The notes below the pieces were generated by a model. The model saw only the letters and a list, made by a program, of their open reading frames with translations, was not told the DNA's origin and made no database searches. Made by a program: the position numbers and the translations under genes. Shown piece by piece: positions 36,009-43,945 of a stretch of DNA of 64,000 nucleotides. This DNA is from Clostridium hydrogenum (GTDB lineage: Bacteria > Bacillota > Clostridia > Clostridiales > Clostridiaceae): NCBI RefSeq assembly GCF_021432385.1, contig NZ_JAEACT010000004.1, forward strand, positions 124,001-188,000, written 5' to 3'. How positions within the stretch are numbered: the stretch's first letter is position 1; each line of letters opens with the position of its first letter.

Positions 36009-37280
36009 ATGGACTTAATAAAATCCTACAGTGATTACATAAAGAAAAACATCAATAACCCAAATAAAGTTTTAAATCTTTTAAAAACCGGATTTTCATT
36101 TGAAAAATTTAGAGTTTCAGCTTTTAAAGACAAAGACTTACCAGATTCACTTAATTATCTAAATAAGTTATGTCTTAAATTCATACTTAACCCCCTTAAA
36201 AACCCATCAAATTCAGGCTTTGTAACCATATTTGCCCCAACTGAACTTTTACATGCAATGAATATACATCCATTTTTAATAGAAGGTTTTTCTTCATTTC
36301 TTTCAGGTATTCAATGTGAAGACGTATTTATAGATTATGCAGAAAAACTTGGAATTTCTGATACACTTTGCAGTTATCATAAAGCTTTCGTAGGTGCTAT
36401 GGATTCTAACGTTGTTCCAAAGGCAAAATTTGCTTTAACTTCTTCCATGATTTGTGATGGCAATCTAAATACATTTAGGCATATTTCTGAAAAGCACAAT
36501 ATCCCCTACTACTTTTTAGATATTCCTTATGAATATAGTGACGATACTGAAAAATACGTTGTAGATCAACTTCACGAAATTGTAGAATTTTTAGAGGACA
36601 CAATGCACCTTAATTTTGATGATGAAAAGCTTAGAGAAGTAGTAAAAACAGAAAATGATTCAAAATTGTATATGCGAAAATTTTATGAAAGCTTAAAAAC
36701 CAAGTATTTTCCTAATACACTTACTTTTGAAATGTATAAGTTATTTACTTCCCACATGGGCATGGGCAAAAAAGAAACTTTAAAGTTTTATGAAATGCAA
36801 GCAAAAGATATAGAAGCTTACGGTGAACCAACAGGAAAAAGGATACTTTGGAGCCACCTTATCCCTTTTTATAGTGAAACCTTAAGAACATATTTTAACC
36901 TAAATCAAGACTATCAACTTTTAGCTTGTGATTATAATTTCGATAACACAGCTGAAATGGATTATAACAATCCTTATGCTGCTATTGCAAAAAAACTCAT
37001 TCAAAATAAAATGAATGGTCCTTTTAGCAATAAAATAGGAAACATTTTAAAAATGACTAAAGATTTTAATGCAGATGGAGTTGTAAATTTATGTTCCTTT
37101 GGCTGCAAACAATGCAGTGGAGGTACTATGCTTTTAAAAGATGCTCTAAAATCAAAAAATATTCCTTATTTATCTATTGATGGCGATGGTGTAGATAGAA
37201 GAAATGCCCATGAAGGTCAAATCAAAACGAGATTAGAAGCATTTATGGAAATCATAGACAGCAAGGAGGAAACATTATAA
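36009..37280 (+). CDS. 2-hydroxyacyl-CoA dehydratase D-component family protein (HgdB-like)
   Basis: 423 residues, no signal peptide. The family pattern is visible: GFVTIFAPTELLHAMNIHPF, TLCSYHKAFVGA (Cys near 120), SSMICDGNLNTFRHI (Cys near 147), IPYYFLDIPYEY, and a C-terminal LCSFGCKQCSGGTML with YLSIDGDGVDRR. The cysteines would hold an iron-sulfur cluster. Related proteins dehydrate 2-hydroxyacyl-CoA by a ketyl radical route, or form double-cubane cluster proteins (DCCP) that reduce small molecules. It overlaps the next gene by one base (TAATG), and the two surely act together. Confidence 0.8.
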   Translation: MDLIKSYSDYIKKNINNPNKVLNLLKTGFSFEKFRVSAFKDKDLPDSLNYLNKLCLKFILNPLKNPSNSGFVTIFAPTELLHAMNIHPFLIEGFSSFLSGIQCEDVFIDYAEKLGISDTLCSYHKAFVGAMDSNVVPKAKFALTSSMICDGNLNTFRHISEKHNIPYYFLDIPYEYSDDTEKYVVDQLHEIVEFLEDTMHLNFDDEKLREVVKTENDSKLYMRKFYESLKTKYFPNTLTFEMYKLFTSHMGMGKKETLKFYEMQAKDIEAYGEPTGKRILWSHLIPFYSETLRTYFNLNQDYQLLACDYNFDNTAEMDYNNPYAAIAKKLIQNKMNGPFSNKIGNILKMTKDFNADGVVNLCSFGCKQCSGGTMLLKDALKSKNIPYLSIDGDGVDRRNAHEGQIKTRLEAFMEIIDSKEETL

Positions 37281-38965
37281 TGATAGGATACGTTTGTAAA
37301 TATACCCCTTCTCACATTATAAAAAGTTTTAATGAAGAGGCAGTAAGAATAAACCCTTCAGTTAGAGGTTTTGATAAAGCTGAAACTCTTATGCATCCTA
37401 ATATATGCACCTATGCAAAAGCAGTTCTTGAGGAATGTATTAATTCAAATATTTACAACATAGTACTTGTAAACTGCTGTGACAGTATAAAAAGATTATA
37501 TGATGTATTAAAAAGTGATGAACATTTTAAATTTGTTTATTTGATAGATGTTCCAAGAAAAAGAAATAAAGCTTCTGACCTTATGATGAAAAGTGAAATA
37601 TTAAAATTCATAAATGCTATGGAAGCTTATACAGGTAAAAAATTTGACGAAGATAAATTTATAAACTTAGTTAATTCAAGTGCTAAACCAGAAACAAGTA
37701 CATCATCAAAAATAAATATAGCACTTATGGGTTCAAGGGTAAAAGATACCTTTATAACTCAGCTTGAAAATGAGGGAGTTGCTCTAAATTACAATTACAC
37801 TTGTACTGGAGATACTTCAAAATCAACAACGCTTAATAAAAATGAAGATTTTCTTTTAGCCTATTCTTCATTTTTGCTAAATGCTTTTCCATGCATGAGA
37901 ATGGTTGATAATCATGATAGAATTAAAATTTTAAATGAAAACCTAGGTAATTTGGATGGAATAATATATCATACAACTAAATTTTGTGATTCATATTCCT
38001 ATGAATATGCAAAGCTAAAAGATTCAATTTCTCTACCTATATTAAAGGTAGAAACTGATTATGCAGAGGAAGGTAATGGTCAAATGAAAACTAGAATAGA
38101 AGCCTTTATTGAAACAATTAAAACAAAAAAAGAAAATACTAACGATACTGAAGTTAAAACTAATGAAAAAATTTCTTCTTCAGATAAAGATATTTTAGTT
38201 GCTGGTATAGACAGTGGTTCTACATCTACAAATGTTGTAATCATGAATAAAGCTAAGGAAATACTCGCTTCTTCTGTAGTAAGAACTGGTGCCAAGAGCC
38301 AAAATGGTGCAGAAAATGCAATGAAGGAAGCTTTAGATAAACTAAACATAACTAGAGAAGAGCTTACCAAAATAATTTCAACTGGTTATGGTCGTGTAAG
38401 TATACCTTTTGCAGATGAAGAAGTTACTGAAATCACTTGTCACGGAAAAGCTGCTTATTTTCTAAATCACTCAGTTAGAACAATAATAGATATAGGCGGA
38501 CAAGATAGTAAAGCTATAAAACTTGATGACAAGGGAAATGTAATTGACTTTGCTATGAATGATAAGTGCGCTGCTGGAACAGGAAGATTTCTTGAACTCA
38601 TGAGCCGCTCTCTTGAAGTTCCTCTTTCCGAGATGGGTGAAAAATCTTTAAATTGGCATGAGGATATAAGTATAACAAGTATGTGTTCTGTTTTTGCGGA
38701 GTCAGAAGTAGTTTCACTAATTGCTCAAAACAAAGAAATTCCAGATATAATTCACGGTTTAAACAAAGCTGTTGCAGGTAAAACTGCCGCTCTTGTAAAT
38801 AGAGTTGGTAAAAATGGCGATTTTATGATGACAGGTGGAGTTGCTAAAAATGTTGGAGTTGTAAAATGCCTTGAAGAAAAGCTTGAAAATAAAATATTTA
38901 TACCTGAAGAACCTCAAATAGTTGGAGCAATCGGAGCTGCACTTATCGCCTTAGAAACACTGTAA
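37280..38965 (+). CDS. Fusion of a dehydratase-like subunit and an ASKHA-type activase
   Basis: 561 residues. Residues 1-285 resemble a small 2-hydroxyacyl-CoA dehydratase/DCCP subunit (VLVNCCDSIKRLYDVL with C66 and C67; VYLIDVPRKR; KFCDSYSYEY with C236). A charged linker (286-304) follows. Residues 305-561 are a BadF/HgdC activase: VAGIDSGSTSTNVVIM phosphate loop, IDIGGQDSKAIKL, and the two cluster cysteines in NDKCAAGTGRF (C430) and TSMCSVFAESE (C469). Activases use ATP to push electrons into the dehydratase cluster. Having activase and subunit in one chain is uncommon. No CoA-transferase or dehydrogenase lies nearby, so the substrate cannot be inferred. Confidence 0.8.
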   Translation: MIGYVCKYTPSHIIKSFNEEAVRINPSVRGFDKAETLMHPNICTYAKAVLEECINSNIYNIVLVNCCDSIKRLYDVLKSDEHFKFVYLIDVPRKRNKASDLMMKSEILKFINAMEAYTGKKFDEDKFINLVNSSAKPETSTSSKINIALMGSRVKDTFITQLENEGVALNYNYTCTGDTSKSTTLNKNEDFLLAYSSFLLNAFPCMRMVDNHDRIKILNENLGNLDGIIYHTTKFCDSYSYEYAKLKDSISLPILKVETDYAEEGNGQMKTRIEAFIETIKTKKENTNDTEVKTNEKISSSDKDILVAGIDSGSTSTNVVIMNKAKEILASSVVRTGAKSQNGAENAMKEALDKLNITREELTKIISTGYGRVSIPFADEEVTEITCHGKAAYFLNHSVRTIIDIGGQDSKAIKLDDKGNVIDFAMNDKCAAGTGRFLELMSRSLEVPLSEMGEKSLNWHEDISITSMCSVFAESEVVSLIAQNKEIPDIIHGLNKAVAGKTAALVNRVGKNGDFMMTGGVAKNVGVVKCLEEKLENKIFIPEEPQIVGAIGAALIALETL

Positions 38966-38967
38966 AA

Positions 38968-39162
38968 CAATGCACAATTCACAGTTCACAATGAAGGAAG
39001 ATTTGCCTTCCTTCCGTCAGGTAAATCTTAAATTATAAGCTTCGCTTAGCACCATAAATGGTGCTATTGCGTAAGCAATAAAAAAATAAGTTTTAAGATT
39101 TTCTGTAGCTTTGCTACAGAAAATCTACATTCATTGTGAATTGTGCATCGTGAATTGTGAAT
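38968..39162. repeat. Family A palindromic repeat, copy A8 (CAATTCA type)
   Basis: It starts two bases after the stop of the activase fusion gene. Both arms use the second unit kind (CAATGCA, CAATTCA, CAGTTCA; mirrored by TGAATTG, TGCATCG). The core has GATTTGCC, AGCACCATAAATGGTGCT and GATTTTCTGTAGC hairpins. It shows no long outer arms. Confidence 0.85.
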
Positions 39163-39184
39163 TTTTTTTTATTTTGTGCATATA

Positions 39185-39696
39185 AAAAAATAATATGGTT
39201 ATCATATATAGTGTCAAAGGATTTAAAGTTGTTGAGCGAAGAGTAATTAGGGTTTAATTTATTTAAGCTCGAAATTATTCGACCTGCGATATGTATAAGA
39301 TTAAAATCAAATTCAATTACTACTTTTTAGTAATAATTAGCTTATGTGAGGTTTTATGCATGTTAATGGACGATTATTACAAGTGTCCATAAAGCTTTAT
39401 ATAGATTAAACTGTATATGGTTCTAAGATATTTATAATAGTCAAGCGAAGATTTATTAACGTGCCGAAGGTATTATACGGCTTAATCCCGTTAATACTAA
39501 AGGTTATATTAATTGAAATATTTATATAGTTTTTAAGGTACGTTAATAAGTCGAATGAAGATTTATAAATGTAATGAGATGCTTAAATAAAAAATAAAAG
39601 GTTTATCTAGGTGTGTAACTATGTTTACAAGTCGTAATAAGATGACTTTAAGTTCTAGACAATAATGCGTAGAAATCATATGATTTCTACGCATTT
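39185..39696 (+). ncRNA. Candidate long structured non-coding RNA
   Basis: About 500 bases without any ORF, less extreme in AT than typical gaps, and with many local stems: TGGAC/GTCCA (39367-39388), TATTAACG/CGTTAATA (39454-39496) enclosing GCCG/CGGC (39463-39481), TGTAAC/GTTTACA (39614-39629), AAGTC/GACTT (39629-39648), and a final 14-bp-plus stem ending in TTTT. A motif GAAGATTTAT recurs in similar settings (TCAAGCGAAGATTTATTAA and TCGAATGAAGATTTATAAA), with a third GAGCGAAGAGTAATT near 39235. No family was recognised. Strand is chosen from the terminator and is not certain. Confidence 0.4.
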
Positions 39697-39699
39697 TAA
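39664..39699 (+). terminator. Perfect hairpin closing the candidate RNA
   Basis: AATGCGTAGAAATCAT is followed directly by its exact complement ATGATTTCTACGCATT and then TTAAATT. The stem is near-perfect; the T run after it is short (TTTT). Confidence 0.6.
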
Positions 39700-39704
39700 A
39701 TTAT

Positions 39705-39790
39705 GGCTATGTTTTAAATAGGTGTTGATTTTTACACTTATTTAAAACATAGCTTCCTTTAGTAAGTTTGGCTATTTTTAAAACATAGCC
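39705..39790. repeat. Family C partial copy C4
   Basis: The GGCTATGTTTTAAATAGGTG hairpin and its mirror, then TTCCTTTAGTAAGTTTGGCT and a TTTAAAACATAGCC end. It has the left hairpin and right terminus of the full element but lacks the long middle palindrome, so it is an internal deletion form. It abuts the 3' end of the DUF1648 gene. Confidence 0.8.
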
Positions 39791-39794
39791 TAAA

Positions 39795-40919
39795 TTATAA
39801 TTTCAATATTGCTGGTATGAGACTGCAAATTACAACAATAATAATAAATATATATATTGAAATTCCTACCTTTGACCCTGCATTAATAGTCCAACCAATG
39901 CCAACTCTCTTTTCAACAAAAATAGCAGGATCGTTTTTATTATAATATATCATGCCCAACTTCCAAAACTTATCATCATCTCGAACAGGTATCTCATGTT
40001 CCGCTTTACAACCTTCTATTTTAAGTCTGCTTCCGCCTTGTCCAACTTTTATAGATAAAGTTATTGATACAATTGTTATTATAAAATATATTACTAAGTA
40101 AAAAGCAAGAAAATCATTATTATTAAATTTTATTATTTTCATAATTGTTAAATCTAATGTTATAAATATAAATTGAGTAATGTAATTAGATATTATAATA
40201 TATGTTGCCCATATTTTTCTAAACTTAATATTTCGTTTTTTTGAACCTTCTGGATCACTTGCGCTTATCTCTTGTCTACTCCAACCTATAATTTTAAATG
40301 AAAAAAACATTGCTATTAACATAATAAGCTGAAATATAGGCATCATAAGAACAGACAAATAGGATTTATTTGAATAACCATCAACTCTTCCAGCCGCATT
40401 CCAATGGGAGGGATATCTGTTTGGAAGCTTGTCTAATGCATAAAAATTCATTATTATGCAAATTACAATAAGTAAAATAGATGGTATAAACCACATTGAA
40501 GAAGGCATATATTTTTTAGCCTTTTCCTTACTAAAGTTGGTATCAACAACAACTATTTGTTTTTTAGTTTTTAACCAGCCCTTTTCCTTTTTTAGTCTTG
40601 AAACCATTCTTTTATGCACATAAAAAATCAAGAAATCCATTGCCATAAAAGGAAATAATACATAATCAATTATATATGGATTTTTAGAATTATATATAAT
40701 TATGGAAAATACAATCATAACTGGTATGCCAATAAATAAATTTGCGCATATGTACTTTTTCCCTATATCTCTAATTTCATAACTTCTTCTTTCACTTTCT
40801 GGTATTCGCACACCTAAAAATATGTCACTCCTAGATACATTCAAGTAAATAATCTGGCTTATAATTAAAATTAACATTATAAAAGCAGATAAGCAGCTAT
40901 TATATAAATTCTCATTCAT
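39795..40919 (-). CDS. DUF1648/DUF5808 membrane protein
   Basis: 374 residues with about eight hydrophobic segments. The loop LPNRYPSHWNAAGRVDGYSN (about 166-185) is the DUF1648 signature, as in SdpI-like proteins. The C-terminal DDDKFWKLGMIYYNKNDPAI and VEKRVGIGWTINAG match DUF5808. It is paired with a YtrA-type GntR regulator 27 bases upstream, an arrangement usual for this family. A role in membrane stress or in immunity to an SDP-like peptide is possible but not shown. Confidence 0.8.
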   Translation of the reverse strand: MNENLYNSCLSAFIMLILIISQIIYLNVSRSDIFLGVRIPESERRSYEIRDIGKKYICANLFIGIPVMIVFSIIIYNSKNPYIIDYVLFPFMAMDFLIFYVHKRMVSRLKKEKGWLKTKKQIVVVDTNFSKEKAKKYMPSSMWFIPSILLIVICIIMNFYALDKLPNRYPSHWNAAGRVDGYSNKSYLSVLMMPIFQLIMLIAMFFSFKIIGWSRQEISASDPEGSKKRNIKFRKIWATYIIISNYITQFIFITLDLTIMKIIKFNNNDFLAFYLVIYFIITIVSITLSIKVGQGGSRLKIEGCKAEHEIPVRDDDKFWKLGMIYYNKNDPAIFVEKRVGIGWTINAGSKVGISIYIFIIIVVICSLIPAILKL

Positions 40920-40946
40920 AATATCACCTCAAAATAAAAAATAAAT

Positions 40947-41324
40947 TTATATGTTGTATTTATCAAAAATTCTACTGCATAAATTTAAAAATTCATCTTT
41001 ATTCATACCTCTACAACTGCTATCAGCTATTATGTATTCAAGTTCTTCATTCAATTCTTCTTTAAATTCATCAGTATTATTTGGCATGCTTTCACTTACA
41101 ACTGCACCTATTCTTCTATCTATATTTAAATAACCTTCTTGTTTCAAAATGTTGTATGCTTTATTTACTGTGTGAAGATTTATACCAACATCAACTGCCA
41201 TTTGTCTTACTGATGGAAGACTTTCTCCTTTTTGAAGTTCACCTTTGGCGATTCCCTTTACTATTTGCATTTTTAGCTGTTCATATATCGGCGTGTCTGA
41301 TTCAAAATCTATACTTATAAGCAA
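40947..41324 (-). CDS. GntR family transcriptional regulator, YtrA type
   Basis: 125 residues. The winged helix is typical: TPIYEQLKMQIVKGIAKGEL, KGESLPSVRQMAVDVGINLH, TVNKAYNILKQEGYL. The short all-helical C-terminal tail (about 45 residues) is that of the YtrA subfamily, which controls the adjacent membrane-protein or ABC genes. It is upstream of the DUF1648 protein gene in the same direction and probably represses this operon. Confidence 0.9.
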   Translation of the reverse strand: MLISIDFESDTPIYEQLKMQIVKGIAKGELQKGESLPSVRQMAVDVGINLHTVNKAYNILKQEGYLNIDRRIGAVVSESMPNNTDEFKEELNEELEYIIADSSCRGMNKDEFLNLCSRIFDKYNI

Positions 41325-41399
41325 AAAATCACCTTCTTTAGAAATATAATTTCATTACTATAGATATCTAATTTGAAAAATACAAATTATAAATACAAA

Positions 41400-41700
41400 A
41401 TATATACTGTTAAATTACAACTTGTAGAGCAGAGTACAGATGACAGAGTACAGAGTACAGTGAATGATGATTTACCTTTTGCTTTGCTTAGGTAAATCTT
41501 AAACTTAATGTTGTCAGCTTCGCTGAGAACCATGTATGGCGCGATTGCGCAGCAATAAAAAAATAAGTTTTCAGATTTTTCGCAGTGCTAACGGAGAAAA
41601 ATCATCCTTCTTTGTACTCTGTACTCTGTACTCCGTACTCTGTGTTAAATTGTAATTTGTAAGGATAAACTTGGTATTTGTAATTTCAATGTTTCTATCA
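41400..41700. repeat. Family A palindromic repeat, copy A9, type 1 arms
   Basis: Core 41430-41642 with CAGAGTA, CAGATGA, CAGAGTA, CAGAGTA on the left and four units on the right. The hairpin GATTTTTCGCAGTGCTAACG shows the variant also seen in A13. The right arm continues AAATTGTAATTTGTAAGGAT and AACTTGGTATTTG. Confidence 0.88.
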
Positions 41701-41704
41701 TTTT

Positions 41705-41815
41705 ATCTCTATAGCTATACCGGCTCAACTATTAAAATTTATGTGCACCATAATGCCTAGAAGACGGCATTTTGGTACAAATAATTTTTAAGTTTCACAA
41801 TGGTATATCCTTAAT
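41705..41815. repeat. Repeat D copy with inverted halves
   Basis: CCGGCTCAACTATTAAAATT and TTTCACAATGGTATATCC are the two halves of the unit seen whole at 9564-9606. An inner palindrome AATGCCTAGAAGACGGCATT separates them. The remaining ~110 bases up to the VOC gene show nothing recognisable. Confidence 0.45.
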
Positions 41816-41927
41816 TATATCATACTAAAAAAAAAGGTGAATTAACAGTTTTTCAGAAGATTAAATAAATGGCTAAACATGCAAAATGAATATTTTTTTC
41901 AATTATCTTGTACACATAATTTAGTAA

Positions 41928-42302
41928 TTATTCTTTTGACAAATCTACTGGACAAGTAACTTCTATATCATTACCTTCACTATCTGTAAATTCTAGTACT
42001 TTGTTTTTCCCTATAACCGTTAGTGGAAAAACAATTGGACAATTTAACTGTTGGAGTTTTTCTTGTATTAATTCAATATCATTTACCGTAAAACTTGGCA
42101 AGCAAGTGTTTCCACATATTTTTGCTTGTTTAACCTTTTCGTTTGCAAATAATCCATATCGAAAACCATTAATGCTAAAAACACTGTATACTTCATCTCT
42201 TTCAGTAACTTCTTGCCCCAGCAAACTTTCATAAAATTTAATTGCTCTTTCCATATCTTTCACACATATGTATAATGAATTTATTTGAAAATTTAGCTTC
42301 AT
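41928..42302 (-). CDS. VOC family (glyoxalase/bleomycin-resistance fold) protein
   Basis: 124 residues from the ATG at 42300-42302 behind GGAGGGTGAG; the longer frame to 42386 runs into a family C end and lacks a ribosome site. The two beta-alpha-beta-beta-beta units are visible: SLYICVKDMERAIKFYESLL and PSFTVNDIELIQEKLQQL, with EFTDSEGNDIEVTCP closing. VOC proteins bind a metal and small molecules; the substrate is unknown. Confidence 0.85.
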   Translation of the reverse strand: MKLNFQINSLYICVKDMERAIKFYESLLGQEVTERDEVYSVFSINGFRYGLFANEKVKQAKICGNTCLPSFTVNDIELIQEKLQQLNCPIVFPLTVIGKNKVLEFTDSEGNDIEVTCPVDLSKE

Positions 42303-42340
42303 AATTCTCACCCTCCTATACCTCTTTCTTAGATTATAAA

Positions 42341-42359
42341 ACTTATTTAAAACATAGCC
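42341..42359. repeat. Family C end remnant C5
   Basis: ACTTATTTAAAACATAGCC is the terminal half-hairpin of family C with nothing of the rest of the element. Confidence 0.6.
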
Positions 42360-42370
42360 AATAAATAAAA

Positions 42371-42410
42371 TGGAGCTTTCGCACAAAATAATCTTAGCGT
42401 GAAAGCTCCA
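42371..42410 (-). terminator. Terminator-like hairpin
   Basis: TGGAGCTTTCGC pairs with GCGTGAAAGCTCCA; on the minus strand it is followed by TTTTATTTATT. It lies beyond repeat A10 downstream of the HAD gene. Confidence 0.6.
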
Positions 42411-42429
42411 TTTCCATATATAAACTTGC

Positions 42430-42748
42430 TAAAGATAAACCACTTGGAATATTGAAATTGCAAATACCAAGTTTATCCTCACAAATGGGAATTTGAAAAA
42501 GAGTACAGTTAACAGAGTACAGAGTACAGTGAAGGATGATTTTTCTCCGCTATCACTACAAAAAATCTTAAACTTAATGCGCATAAAGCGCTTAATATAT
42601 AGTGTTCAGCGCAGCTGAACCAATTAAGTTCTAAGATAACGAAAGGTAAATCCACCTTCACTGTACTCTGTACTTTGGGTGAAATTCCAGTTTGTATGGA
42701 TAAATTTGGTGTTAGTAATTTAAATTTTTCAGCTTCTTTATCTATATT
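42430..42748. repeat. Family A palindromic repeat, copy A10, type 1 arms
   Basis: Core 42500-42677. Outer arms: GATAAACCACTTGGAATATT with GAAATTGCAAATACC on the left; GGTGTTAGTAATTTAAATTT and TTTATCTATA on the right. The third hairpin is degraded (GTGTTCAGCGCAGCTGAACC) and shorter than in other copies. Confidence 0.8.
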
Positions 42749-42770
42749 AAAATTAACTTTGCTTTTAATA

Positions 42771-43373
42771 TCATACAGCATTTTCATTCACAAAGTTTAC
42801 CTTTTCTGCTTTAGCTATCATTTTATTTATCTCGTAATTAGCATCAAGCCAATCATAAATCCTTGTTATATTACTATTTGTAGCTTTTCTATTATACGGT
42901 GTATCCATTAAAAGTACTTTGTAACCAGCTTTTGCGAGATTATTTGCATTTTCAAGATTGTCCTCTAAAAAAACATCACAATTTAATTCTTTTGCTTTTT
43001 TTAATTTATTATGAGTTCCTAAAACAAACAAGGTATCAAAACGAATATTGTGTTTATTTAAATATAGTAAAGTAGTCATTTCTAAAGATTTTTCCCTTGC
43101 TGTTACAAAATAAACGTTATTAGTTAAGTAAAGATCATTTATTATATTCTTTGCCCATTCCCTCAAAATTTCCTCTGAATGGTATTTAAACTTGTATTTA
43201 TCGTAAAATTCTTCATATTCATTTTTATCTATATTAAGTACTTTATAAAACTCATATTCCTTAAACTCCTCATACTTAATACTTTTATTAAAATATTCAG
43301 CAGCTTTATCTAGCCAGAAAAAAGGATTTGTTATAGTACCATCAATATCAATACAAATATTTAATTTTTTCAT
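42771..43373 (-). CDS. HAD superfamily phosphatase, 5'(3')-deoxyribonucleotidase-like
   Basis: 200 residues from the ATG at 43371-43373; AAGGAGAGG is correctly spaced for it and too close for the GTG six bases upstream. HAD motif I NICIDIDGTIT with catalytic Asp pair, a helical cap with WLDKAAEYFNKS, motif II YFVTARE, motif III lysines KLKKAKEL, motif IV DVFLEDNLENA. Layout and size fit NT5C-type nucleotidases or related small-molecule phosphatases. Confidence 0.82.
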   Translation of the reverse strand: MKKLNICIDIDGTITNPFFWLDKAAEYFNKSIKYEEFKEYEFYKVLNIDKNEYEEFYDKYKFKYHSEEILREWAKNIINDLYLTNNVYFVTAREKSLEMTTLLYLNKHNIRFDTLFVLGTHNKLKKAKELNCDVFLEDNLENANNLAKAGYKVLLMDTPYNRKATNSNITRIYDWLDANYEINKMIAKAEKVNFVNENAV

Positions 43374-43504
43374 GTACACCTCTCCTTATGCTATAATTTT
43401 ATAATTTTATTTTATTCCTCTAATATTAAACCAGTATTAATTGAATGTTAAAAATAGTGTGTCAATTATATTAATTTTTTTCAATTTAATACGATATATG
43501 AGAT

Positions 43505-43918
43505 ATAGCGGCTGTGACATAAAGTTATTTTATACACAAATTTTATGAACCATTATTCAGAGTACAGAGTACAGTGAAGGATGATTTTCTTCCGCTTTGC
43601 TACAGAAAATCTTATAACTTATTTTTGATTGCTTACGCAATCGCTATATTATCAATGTTGTTCAGCGGAACTGAACAACATATAAGTTTAAGATTTACCT
43701 AACGTAAGTTTATTAATATACAAAGTTTTATTGTACTACTATTGAAAGTACTTATACTAAGTTAAAGAACCTACATGGGCTTTACACCCAAACCCCTAGT
43801 ATGTGTATCCTTAACTGTACTCTGTCATCTGTACTCTGTCATCTGTACTCTGTACTCTGAATAATGGTTTACAACAATTTTAAGTTACGTATTAAATAAT
43901 CTTAGTGCGACAGCCCCG
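43505..43918. repeat. Family A palindromic repeat, copy A11, with internal insertion, type 2 arms
   Basis: Core 43558-43859. After GATTTACCTAACGTAAG the expected complement GGTAAATC is missing and about 95 unrelated bases (43708-43805, containing GGGCTTTACACCCAAACCCC) lead into the right arm with five to six 7-base units. The outer arms include GCGGCTGTGACATAAAGTTA and AATCTTAGTGCGACAGCCCC. Confidence 0.85.
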
Positions 43919-43945
43919 TTAAATCAAAGGGAGGGATATGGTCAT

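Noticed and set aside
42509..42787. 92-codon minus-strand frame and similar frames at 27333-27536 and 58999-59223
   Set aside because: They are read through family A repeats (RVQSTEY-type and CTLYS peptides) and differ between copies by frame; coding by the repeat is not supported.
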